Source: Serratia liquefaciens ATCC 27592 | Lineage (GTDB): Bacteria > Pseudomonadota > Gammaproteobacteria > Enterobacterales > Enterobacteriaceae | Assembly: GCF_000422085.1 (NCBI RefSeq) | Contig: NC_021741.1 | Span: forward strand, 2,356,001 to 2,420,000 | Direction: 5' to 3' | Length of the DNA: 64,000 nt | Shown: piece after piece, positions 56,668-64,000 of the stretch | Layout of the letters: every line of letters starts with the position of its first letter | How positions within the stretch are numbered: the stretch's first letter is position 1 | Program-made: the position numbers and the translations under genes | Notes under the pieces: model-generated | Told to the model about the DNA's origin: nothing | Seen by the model: the letters and a program-made list of their open reading frames with translations, nothing else | Databases searched by the model: none

Positions 56668-58803
56668 ATGGACGTTACAGAAGGGCTCAACTGGGGCTGG
56701 CGAAAGCGCCTGCCGTTGATACGCCAAACGGAGTCCGCAGAATGCGGCGTGGCGTGCCTGGCGATGATTGCCGGTTGGTATGGGCATCGCATAGATCTGC
56801 CTACGCTGCGTGCGCAGTTTAAAGTTTCTCAGCTCGGCATGACCTTCTCGCAGCTGATTGCCTGCGCCGAACGGCTGCACCTGAGCGGCCGAGCGGTGCA
56901 GCTGGAGCTTGAAGAGCTACACCTGTTGTCGCTGCCCTGCATTTTGTACTGGGACATGAATCATTTTACCGTGCTCAAGCGGGTGCGAGGGCAAACTCTG
57001 GAGTTGCATGATCCTGCGCGGGGCCTGGTTAAAATGAGTCTGCAGGAGGCAAATCGTCACTTTACCGGCGTGGCGATGGAGTTGACGCCAACCCATCAGT
57101 TTGTCGTCAAAGATCAGATAAAAAAGATCCGCCTGCGGGAGCTGATCGGTAAGACCCAGGGGCTGAAGGCGGCCTTGGCCCGGATCTTCTGTTTCGCGTT
57201 GGCGCTGGAAGTGTTTGCGTTGATCGGCCCATTAATCAACCAACTGGTGATTGATGAGGTGCTGGTGGCGTTGGACGCCAGCTTATTGACGTTGATCGTC
57301 ATTGCCATGCTGCTGATGGCCGCCACCCAGACGCTGCTGGAGCTGGCCCGCCAGTGGGCGACGCTCACCATGGCGGTCAACTTCAATATGCAGTGGACGG
57401 CGAATGTTTTTCACCACCTGTTGCGGCTGCCTATCAACTGGTTTGAATCGCGCAACATGGGCGATATCAGCGCGAAATTTGATGCCGTCGACACCATTCA
57501 GGACACCCTCACCACCACGCTGCTTGAAGCCTTTTTGGATGTGCTTTTGGTCCTTGGTACCTTGACCATGATGTTTTTCTACAGCGTGAAGTTAACCCTG
57601 GTCGCTTTGGCCGCCGCGATGGTGTATGGGCTGCTGCGCCTGTTTTGGTTCAGTACGTTGCGTAAAGCGGCGGATGACTCCTGGGTTGCCGGCACCCAGG
57701 AATCCAGTCATTTTCTTGAAAGCCTGCGCGGCGTGCTGAGCCTGCGGGTCAACGGGGCGCTTACGCCGCGGGAAACGGTTTGGCGTAACCTCAATGTCGC
57801 ACGGCGCAATGCTGAACTGCGCGAAAGCAAGCTGATGATGGTTTACGGCATTATGCAAACCGTCATTGGCAGCCTGGTTGGGGCGGCGGTGCTGTGGCTG
57901 GGGGCAGGGGCGGTGTTGGCCGGGCAGTTTTCAGTCGGCATGCTGGTGGCCTACATGTCTTTTCAGGGCCGGTTTTCCGCCAGTATCAGCGGCCTGATCG
58001 ACAAGGCCGTTGCCTACAAAATGCTGGATGTTTACAACCAACGGCTGGCGGATATCGTGCTGACGGCGAGTGAAGACGCAGCGGCGCAGGCGGCGGGCAA
58101 CGCAACGCTGTTATTGTCCGCCAGCGCCTGGCCCCAAGATCGGCCGGCGCTGAGTTTGGAACAGGTCAGTTTTCACTATGCCGGCACCGAATCTGAAATC
58201 CTGTCGCAGGTCTCGCTGGACATTATGTCCGGTGAGGTAGTGGCACTGGTAGGGGCGTCCGGCAGCGGCAAAACCACATTGGCCAAACTGGTGTTGGGGC
58301 TGTATTCGCCCACGGCCGGCGTGATACGTACGCTGGGCATTGAGCATCGACAGGGGGATTATTCGCAGGTACGTCAGCATATCGGCGTAGTCTTGCAGGA
58401 GGATCAGCTGTTTCGCGGTTCTATCGCCGAGAACCTGTCATTTTTCACGCCACGGGTTGATCAGGAAAAGCTCGTTGAATGCGCGCGGCTGGCGCAGCTG
58501 GATCAGGATATCGATAACCTGCCGATGGGTTACCAGACGTTAATCGGTGAAATGGGAGGCACCCTGTCTGCCGGGCAAAAACAGCGCTTGTTGTTGGCGC
58601 GGGCGCTTTACAAAAAACCACGGCTGTTGATCCTGGATGAGGCGACCAGCCATTTGGACGTGAATAATGAAATGTTGATTAGCCATACCCTGCGCCAGCT
58701 TGGCCTGCCGATTTTACTGATTGCCCATCGCCCGGAAACCATCGCCTCGGCGGATCGGGTCGTCGAACTGGCGGCCGGGCGTCTTCACCGGCGCAAAGGG
58801 TGA
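56668..58803 (+). CDS. C39-peptidase-containing ABC exporter (CvaB/MchF-like)
   Basis: This 711-residue transporter should cut double-glycine leaders and export the mature peptide. The N-terminal C39 peptidase has the catalytic cysteine in QTESAECGVACLAMIA near residue 26, histidine in WDMNHFTVL near 98 and aspartate in LELHDPARG near 114. The membrane domain spans about 160-440. The ATPase has Walker A ALVGASGSGKTTLAK near 531, Walker B RLLILDEATSHLD and the switch histidine in LLIAHRPE. The ABC signature is LSAGQ instead of LSGGQ. It forms an operon with the HlyD-like gene; no precursor, immunity or accessory gene was recognised nearby. Confidence 0.93.
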   Translation: MDVTEGLNWGWRKRLPLIRQTESAECGVACLAMIAGWYGHRIDLPTLRAQFKVSQLGMTFSQLIACAERLHLSGRAVQLELEELHLLSLPCILYWDMNHFTVLKRVRGQTLELHDPARGLVKMSLQEANRHFTGVAMELTPTHQFVVKDQIKKIRLRELIGKTQGLKAALARIFCFALALEVFALIGPLINQLVIDEVLVALDASLLTLIVIAMLLMAATQTLLELARQWATLTMAVNFNMQWTANVFHHLLRLPINWFESRNMGDISAKFDAVDTIQDTLTTTLLEAFLDVLLVLGTLTMMFFYSVKLTLVALAAAMVYGLLRLFWFSTLRKAADDSWVAGTQESSHFLESLRGVLSLRVNGALTPRETVWRNLNVARRNAELRESKLMMVYGIMQTVIGSLVGAAVLWLGAGAVLAGQFSVGMLVAYMSFQGRFSASISGLIDKAVAYKMLDVYNQRLADIVLTASEDAAAQAAGNATLLLSASAWPQDRPALSLEQVSFHYAGTESEILSQVSLDIMSGEVVALVGASGSGKTTLAKLVLGLYSPTAGVIRTLGIEHRQGDYSQVRQHIGVVLQEDQLFRGSIAENLSFFTPRVDQEKLVECARLAQLDQDIDNLPMGYQTLIGEMGGTLSAGQKQRLLLARALYKKPRLLILDEATSHLDVNNEMLISHTLRQLGLPILLIAHRPETIASADRVVELAAGRLHRRKG

Positions 58804-58835
58804 ATCAACCCTCTTCGACTCGAAGAGGGGGCGGA

Positions 58836-59993
58836 TCAGGCCAGCGGCCCACCCAGAATCGTTTCTTTCATGCCTGAAAGAATGCGTTCACCGGTTTCGG
58901 TTTTCAGCTCCTCGTACCAACTGCGGGTGACGTCCATCTCTTTGCCGTGTGTGACATCACAGCGCTTACGTGCCTTCAGCACCAAATCTTTCACCCGATA
59001 GCTGCGTTTTTCCTGATAGCGCAGCAACGCATCTTCAATACCCAGTGAATTGGTCTGCAAAGCGATCGCCAGCACCACCGCGTCCTCCATTGCCGCGCAG
59101 CCGCCCTGACCGATGTCCGGAGTGGTGCTGTGCCCGGCATCGCCCAGTAAGGCTACGCGGCCCCGCACCAATTGTTCGAAAGGTTCGATATCGTGGATCT
59201 CAATGCGGTTGACGCTTTCCGCATCAATTGCGGCAATCAGTTTCTGTACCGGTTCGGCCCAGCCGGTAAAGTAACGTTGCAGGTCGGCTCGCGCGGTGCT
59301 GCGGTCTTCCGTCAGCCCGGTCGGCAAGGGAACGTCGAAGAAAAAGTAGAAGCGGTTGCCGGAGACCGGCATCAGCGACACGCGCTTACCTTCGCCGACA
59401 AAGGTGGTCCACTGGTCGGCCGGCGCGATGGACTCATCAATGGTGACCAGCCCGTTCCAGTTGACGTATCCGGCATAGCGCCGATCCACGCCATGGCCCA
59501 GCACATAAGGGCGAATAGCAGAATGGGTGCCGTCGGCGGCGATCAGAAAATCTCCGCTGGCCTGGCTGCCGTCTTCAAACCAGGCGGTAACGCCCTGTGG
59601 GGTTTCTTCAATACCGCTAACCCGTTTGCCGAAGCGTACCTGGTCGCGGCCGTAGGTGTCCAGCAACATGGCCTGCAGCTCGGCGCGCGCTACCGGGTAA
59701 GGGCGTTCGCCGACGCTGGTGATTAACGGATCCAGACTAAAACGCGTCAGCGTTTGTCCGTGCAGGTATTCCTGATAGGCCATGAAATGCATCGGCCCCC
59801 CGAGCGCCCGCAGTTGTTCTTTCATCCCCAGATAGTTGAGGCATTTGACGCCGTTAGGCCAGATCGAGATTGCTGCGCCAACCGGTTTGATCGCTTTGAC
59901 CGCTTCAAAAACCTCGGTCTCGATACCGCAACGCTGCAATGCGATGGCGCTACACAGCCCACCGATACCACCGCCAATGATGATTGCTTTCAT
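58836..59993 (-). CDS. hpxO: FAD-dependent urate hydroxylase
   Basis: It oxidises urate to 5-hydroxyisourate with NADH, the entry step of urate breakdown in Klebsiella-type purine catabolism. The 385-residue protein matches HpxO closely: GGGIGGLCSAIALQ at residues 7-20, KPVGAAISIWPNGVKCL, RRYAGYVNWNGLV, WTTFVGEGKRVSLMPVSGNRF (split motifs) and LLGDAGHSTTPDIGQGG near 285. The start at 59991-59993 has GGAG upstream; the frame opens 12 codons earlier without conservation. The usual partners hpxT and hpxQ are not adjacent. It converges on the ABC exporter gene with a 32-base gap. Confidence 0.93.
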   Translation of the reverse strand: MKAIIIGGGIGGLCSAIALQRCGIETEVFEAVKAIKPVGAAISIWPNGVKCLNYLGMKEQLRALGGPMHFMAYQEYLHGQTLTRFSLDPLITSVGERPYPVARAELQAMLLDTYGRDQVRFGKRVSGIEETPQGVTAWFEDGSQASGDFLIAADGTHSAIRPYVLGHGVDRRYAGYVNWNGLVTIDESIAPADQWTTFVGEGKRVSLMPVSGNRFYFFFDVPLPTGLTEDRSTARADLQRYFTGWAEPVQKLIAAIDAESVNRIEIHDIEPFEQLVRGRVALLGDAGHSTTPDIGQGGCAAMEDAVVLAIALQTNSLGIEDALLRYQEKRSYRVKDLVLKARKRCDVTHGKEMDVTRSWYEELKTETGERILSGMKETILGGPLA

Positions 59994-60323
59994 GTTTTTC
60001 TCCTCCATAGCCACGATGGGGAGAAGCAATTTCCGTACCAGTCAACCAATACCGCTGCCGTCAACGTGGCCGTAGCACCTCAGGGGCGTTTCTGATGCAA
60101 TTTGGTGCAATCCATGAGCGATAACGGAGCAGGGTTTCGAGGACCATTGAGATCTCGCAGAGCACGAATCAGCAACGGAAAACGGCGACTGAATGTTAAA
60201 CAGACAAAATAATAGACTACGCTAACTATTAGCCCGTCGCGTCAGTGCAGGCAGACGGCGCAGATAAAAAGAACGATGTCGCCGCATTGATTAAGGTTGA
60301 TCGGCATTTTGGAGCGATGAGCA
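59994..60323. other. Divergent control region between hpxO and the third molybdenum hydroxylase
   Basis: This 330-base gap separates two genes pointing away from each other and must contain both promoters. The sequence near 60090-60110 holds a direct repeat of TGCAAT/GTGCAAT type. No gene or strong palindrome was recognised. Confidence 0.45.
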
Positions 60324-62531
60324 ATGAAACTACCTCAAGTCCCGCTTACCCGGCGGCGGTTTATCGTTGGCGCCAGTGCGCTGGTGATCGGCGCCTATCT
60401 GCCGTCAACCGGCGCACTGGCGCGTACAACGACGACCACGGCGCCAGAAAACACCGCTTATGAAGCCAATGCTTTCGTGCAGATCGACGAAAATGGCATT
60501 GTCACCGTCCTCAGTAAACACACCGAAGTGGGCCAGGGCGTTTATACCGGCATGGCAACGCTGGTCGCTGAAGAGCTGGATGCCGACTGGTCGCAGGTGC
60601 GGGTGGTTGCCGCACCGGTGGATACCAACGTCTATAAGAATCTGGCGTTCGGTTTTCAGGGCACCGGCGGCTCCAGCTCGGTGGCCAACGCCTACGAGCA
60701 GATGCGTCGCATGGGCGCGATGGCGCGCGCCATGCTGGTTCAGGCCGCTGCCCAAAGTTGGAAAACCTCAGCGGAAGAAATCACCGTGCAGGCGGGCAAG
60801 ATCCGCCATGCCGCAAGCGGTCGCGAAGCAGGGTTCGGTGAGTTTGCGGCGCTGGCCAGCCAGCTGCCGCCGCCTGACCCCGCCAGCCTGACCCTGAAGG
60901 ATCCGAGCCATTTCACCCTGATCGGTAAGGTCAGTGGCTTGCACCGCGTAGACTCGTTGGCGAAGACCAACGGCTCGGCGCAGTTCACTCAGGATATTCA
61001 TGAGCCGGATATGCTGACCGTTACCATTAAAAAACCGCCGCGTTTTGGCGGCAAGGTGGCCGCGTTCGACGCCAGCCGGGCGCTGAAGGTGCCGGGCGTG
61101 GTGGATGTGAAACAGACCGATACCGGCGTGGCGGTATATGCCAAAAATACCTGGGCGGCGATCCAGGGCCGTGAAAAATTACAGGTGGAGTGGGACGACT
61201 CGCAGGCAGAGCGGCGAGACACCGAGCAGATATTTGCCGAATTCCGTCAGGTGGCGCAAAAGCCCGGCGTAGTGGCGAAAAGCCAGGGCAAGCCGGGCGA
61301 GATTTTCGATCAGGCGGATAAGGTGATCGAAGCGGAATACACCTTCCCCTATGTGGCCCATGCGCCGATGGAGCCGCTGGATGGCTATCTGTTTTGGGAT
61401 GGCGAGAGCGTCAAGGCACGCTACGGCTGCCAAATCCAAACCCTCGACCATAAACAGCTGTGCGATCTGTTCCAGCTACCGCCGGAAAAAGTGCAAATCG
61501 ACACCATTTTGGCCGGCGGCAGCTTTGGCCGCCGCATCGATCTGGGCAACCCGAAGCTCGGGCCCGATCTGGCGGCGGACATGGCCGCGGCGGCCAAAGC
61601 CATTGGTCCTGGTCACGGGGTCAAAGTGGTGTGGACGCGAGAGGATGATATTCGCAACGGCTGGTATCGTCCGATGATCCTCCACCGGATGAGAGGGGCG
61701 ATCCGCGACGGTAAAGTCGTGGGCTGGAGCGATACCGTCGTTGGTCATTCCTGGACGCTTAACAGCGCGATGACGGCGCTGGTGGTTAACGGTCTCGACC
61801 AGATGATGGTCGAAGGTGCCAGCGAAGTGCCGTACACCTTCGAAAACTTCCTCTGCGACGCGCATATCGTCGCGGGTAAAGTGCCGACCACCTCATTAAG
61901 ATCGGTCGCCAGTACTCATACCGGTCACGCCGTCGAAAGTTTTATTGACCAGTTGTTGCAGGAGACCGGGCAGGATCCGGTCGAGGGGCGTCTGGCATTG
62001 ATGGGTGATGCGCCGCGTGAGGCCGGCGTGCTGCGGGCGGTGGCCAAAGCCGCCAACTGGCAGGGCGCGAAGGTGGTGGATGGACGAGCACGCGGCGTAG
62101 GCGTCGCCAAGGCGTTTAATACTCGGGTGGCGCAGATAGCCGAGGTGTCAATCGGCGAAGGTGGCATTCCGCGCGTGCACAAGGTGTGGTGCGCGGTGGA
62201 TTGTGGTGTGGCGGTCAATCCGGATGTGATCCGCGCGCAGATTGAGGGCGGCATAGGTTATGGCCTGAGTATTGCGCTGTACGGCAACATTACGCTGAAA
62301 GACGGGGTGGTTGAGCAGTCCAACTTCAATAATTTCCGTCCGCTGCGCATCGACGAAATGCCGGAGATAGAGGTGATTATCGTACCTTCAAGCGAAGCGC
62401 CTACCGGCGTTGGCGAGTTGGGGGTGCCAACCATCGCTCCGGCAGTCGGCAATGCACTGGCACTGCTCGGGAGACCTCGCAGTTCACTTAGCCTGCCTTT
62501 ACACCGTCCCAACCGTGACGCCAGCGTCTGA
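60324..62531 (+). CDS. Periplasmic molybdenum hydroxylase large subunit (IorB/AldH-like)
   Basis: This 735-residue xanthine-oxidase-family subunit has a twin-arginine signal ([18 protein letters not shown], residues 8-25), so it is probably exported folded with its cofactor. Landmarks are [71 protein letters not shown] and the catalytic-glutamate motif [19 protein letters not shown]. It is the same class as isoquinoline 1-oxidoreductase and acetic-acid-bacterial aldehyde dehydrogenase. The C-terminal [13 protein letters not shown] is of normal length. The operon continues with a 2Fe-2S subunit and a cytochrome c. An aldehyde or an N-heterocycle are possible substrates. Confidence 0.9.
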   Translation: MKLPQVPLTRRRFIVGASALVIGAYLPSTGALARTTTTTAPENTAYEANAFVQIDENGIVTVLSKHTEVGQGVYTGMATLVAEELDADWSQVRVVAAPVDTNVYKNLAFGFQGTGGSSSVANAYEQMRRMGAMARAMLVQAAAQSWKTSAEEITVQAGKIRHAASGREAGFGEFAALASQLPPPDPASLTLKDPSHFTLIGKVSGLHRVDSLAKTNGSAQFTQDIHEPDMLTVTIKKPPRFGGKVAAFDASRALKVPGVVDVKQTDTGVAVYAKNTWAAIQGREKLQVEWDDSQAERRDTEQIFAEFRQVAQKPGVVAKSQGKPGEIFDQADKVIEAEYTFPYVAHAPMEPLDGYLFWDGESVKARYGCQIQTLDHKQLCDLFQLPPEKVQIDTILAGGSFGRRIDLGNPKLGPDLAADMAAAAKAIGPGHGVKVVWTREDDIRNGWYRPMILHRMRGAIRDGKVVGWSDTVVGHSWTLNSAMTALVVNGLDQMMVEGASEVPYTFENFLCDAHIVAGKVPTTSLRSVASTHTGHAVESFIDQLLQETGQDPVEGRLALMGDAPREAGVLRAVAKAANWQGAKVVDGRARGVGVAKAFNTRVAQIAEVSIGEGGIPRVHKVWCAVDCGVAVNPDVIRAQIEGGIGYGLSIALYGNITLKDGVVEQSNFNNFRPLRIDEMPEIEVIIVPSSEAPTGVGELGVPTIAPAVGNALALLGRPRSSLSLPLHRPNRDASV

Positions 62532-62545
62532 GCAAGGAGAACAGC

Positions 62546-63004
62546 ATGATAACTTTAACTGTAAACGACCAACCGCTGACGTTTGATGGCGATCCCCATA
62601 TGCCGCTGCTGTGGTTCTTGCGTGATGAGGCCGGATTGACCGGCACCAAATTCGGCTGCGGCATCGCGATGTGCGGGGCCTGTACCGTCCACCTGGATGG
62701 GGTGCCGGTGCGTTCTTGCATGACGCCGGTCTCTGCCGCCGAAGGCAAGAAAATCACCACCATTGAAGCGATCGGCGAAACGCCGGCGGGCAAAGCGGTG
62801 CAGGCGGCCTGGGTTAATCTGGACGTAGTGCAATGCGGCTACTGCCAGTCCGGTCAGATCATGAGTGCCAGCGCACTGCTGGCCCAGAGTAAAAATCCGA
62901 GCGATGCGGATATCGATGCGGCAATGAGCGGCAACGTCTGTCGCTGCGCCACCTATGTGCGCATTCGCGCTGCCATCCACCAGGCCGCCAAGGCGTTGGA
63001 TTAA
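62546..63004 (+). CDS. 2Fe-2S subunit of the third molybdenum hydroxylase (IorA/AldG-like)
   Basis: This 152-residue subunit has two [2Fe-2S] sites: [18 protein letters not shown] near residues 38-55 and [14 protein letters not shown] with [15 protein letters not shown] in the C-terminal half. It lacks a signal peptide and would be carried to the periplasm with the Tat-dependent large subunit. It lies 14 bases after that gene and 11 bases before the cytochrome gene, with AAGGAG upstream of the ATG. Confidence 0.93.
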   Translation: MITLTVNDQPLTFDGDPHMPLLWFLRDEAGLTGTKFGCGIAMCGACTVHLDGVPVRSCMTPVSAAEGKKITTIEAIGETPAGKAVQAAWVNLDVVQCGYCQSGQIMSASALLAQSKNPSDADIDAAMSGNVCRCATYVRIRAAIHQAAKALD

Positions 63005-63015
63005 GGGAGAAACTC

Positions 63016-64000
63016 ATGAGCAACGCCCTGAGATGGCTATTTTGGTTGATCGTGGCAATCGTGGTGCTGGCCGGCGGTTATGCGATCTATACGCTGCTGC
63101 GGCCGGTTGGCCCGGAACCCGCTGCGCCGATCGCCGGTGCCCCTGCCGGGATCAGCGATAAATTGGCGCGTGGCGAATATCTGGCGCGGGCTGCGGACTG
63201 CGTGGCCTGCCACACTGCGCCCGGCGGTAAACCTTTCGCCGGCGGTTTTGCCTTTAAACTGCCTTTCGGCACCATTTACGGCACCAATATAACCGCCGAT
63301 CCCGACACCGGTATCGGTAATTGGAGTGACGATCAGTTTGTGAGTGCGGTGCGTGAAGGCGTTGGGCCGCAGGGTAATCTTTACCCGGCAATGCCGTACA
63401 CCTCATACACGGCCATGAGCCGTGACGACGTGTTGGCGATCAAAGAGTATCTGTTCAGCCTGCCGCCGGTGAAGCAGGCCAATCCGGAAAATGGGCTGTC
63501 GTTCCCGTTTAACCAGCGCTGGGGCATGAAGTTTTGGAACCTGGCGTTCTTCAACGAAAAACGCTTCGAGCCGAACCTGAATCAGGATGAGCAATGGAAC
63601 CGAGGCGCATATCTGGCCACCGCACTGGGACACTGCAGCGAATGCCACACGCCGCGCAATTTGGGCTTTGGCATTAATCAGAGTAAAAACCTCAGCGGTG
63701 AGGTGATCCAGGGGTGGTTTGCGGCCAACATTACTCCCGATCCGCAGACCGGTATCGGTGCCTGGAGCGAACAACAGCTGTCGCAGTATCTGGCGACCGG
63801 CCACGCGGAAGGACGCAGCAGCGCAGCCGGTCCGATGGCAGAGGCGGTGGAAAACAGCCTGCAGTATCTGACGCCGGAGGATAATCAGGCGCTGGTGAAA
63901 TACCTGCGCAATATCGAGCCTATCGCCACGGACAGTGCCAGCGCGGTCAATCTGCAGCCGAAGGGGGCAACGTCGTCCAGCGCGATATTGCCGGGTGGGC
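63016..64000 (+). CDS. Membrane-anchored cytochrome c of the third molybdenum hydroxylase (truncated by window)
   Basis: The frame is open to the right window edge. It starts MSNALRWLFWLIVAIVVLAGGYAIY, an uncleaved membrane anchor, followed by a linker and the first heme site CVACH near residue 62. FGTIYGTNITADPDTGIGNWS follows, and a second heme site CSECH near residue 207. Related subunits (AldF, alcohol dehydrogenase cytochrome c) have three hemes, so the third probably lies beyond the edge. It should accept electrons from the molybdenum hydroxylase and pass them to ubiquinone or a terminal oxidase. GGGAG lies upstream of the ATG. Confidence 0.93.
   Translation, partial: MSNALRWLFWLIVAIVVLAGGYAIYTLLRPVGPEPAAPIAGAPAGISDKLARGEYLARAADCVACHTAPGGKPFAGGFAFKLPFGTIYGTNITADPDTGIGNWSDDQFVSAVREGVGPQGNLYPAMPYTSYTAMSRDDVLAIKEYLFSLPPVKQANPENGLSFPFNQRWGMKFWNLAFFNEKRFEPNLNQDEQWNRGAYLATALGHCSECHTPRNLGFGINQSKNLSGEVIQGWFAANITPDPQTGIGAWSEQQLSQYLATGHAEGRSSAAGPMAEAVENSLQYLTPEDNQALVKYLRNIEPIATDSASAVNLQPKGATSSSAILPGG

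Overview
The window looks like the replication-terminus region of a Serratia-type enterobacterium. It holds tus with an adjacent Ter site and a gene order shared with the E. coli terminus: ydgA, manA, fumC, tus, ynfM, ynfL, mlc, ynfK, clcB, ynfD, ynfB, ynfA and ydfG. Several proteins (ManA, FumC, Mlc, Tus, YnfM, YdfG) match the enterobacterial sequences I remember closely along their whole length. Genus is inference; no rRNA or tRNA gene was seen.

Positions 1-22.9 kb are mostly core genome. It opens with three tandem ydgA (DUF945) paralogues, the leftmost cut by the window edge. Then follow manA, a small Val/Pro-repeat secreted protein, fumC, a WYL regulator with a VOC protein, tus with its Ter site, the ynfM/ynfL divergon, mlc, a BioD-like protein, a CLC channel homologue, a DHA2 exporter, small ynf genes, ydfG, a GNAT enzyme and a second DHA2 exporter.

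Positions 23-33.4 kb hold two accessory uptake systems. One is a FecI/FecR/FecA-type iron-signalling set with a Fur-box-like sequence. The other is a carbohydrate ABC importer with a PfkB kinase and a divergent ROK repressor.

Positions 33.6-53.2 kb are dominated by N-heterocycle catabolism. A compact guaD-xdhA-xdhB-xdhC operon converts guanine to xanthine and on to urate. After dcp comes a full aerobic nicotinate pathway in two divergent arms: nicC-nicD-nicE-nicF with nicT on one side, and nicX, nicR and nicA-nicB on the other. NicAB hydroxylates nicotinate, NicC makes 2,5-dihydroxypyridine, NicX opens the ring, NicD deformylates, NicF deaminates, and NicE isomerises maleate to fumarate.

Positions 53.2-64 kb hold a LysR gene broken by an in-frame UGA, a TauE/SafE permease, a bacteriocin-type exporter pair (HlyD-like adaptor and C39-peptidase ABC transporter) without an evident precursor peptide, an HpxO-type urate hydroxylase, and a third molybdenum hydroxylase with a 2Fe-2S subunit and a cytochrome c that runs off the right edge. 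Three molybdenum hydroxylases and HpxO within 30 kb suggest a purine and N-heterocycle salvage island, although the substrate of the last enzyme cannot be read from sequence.
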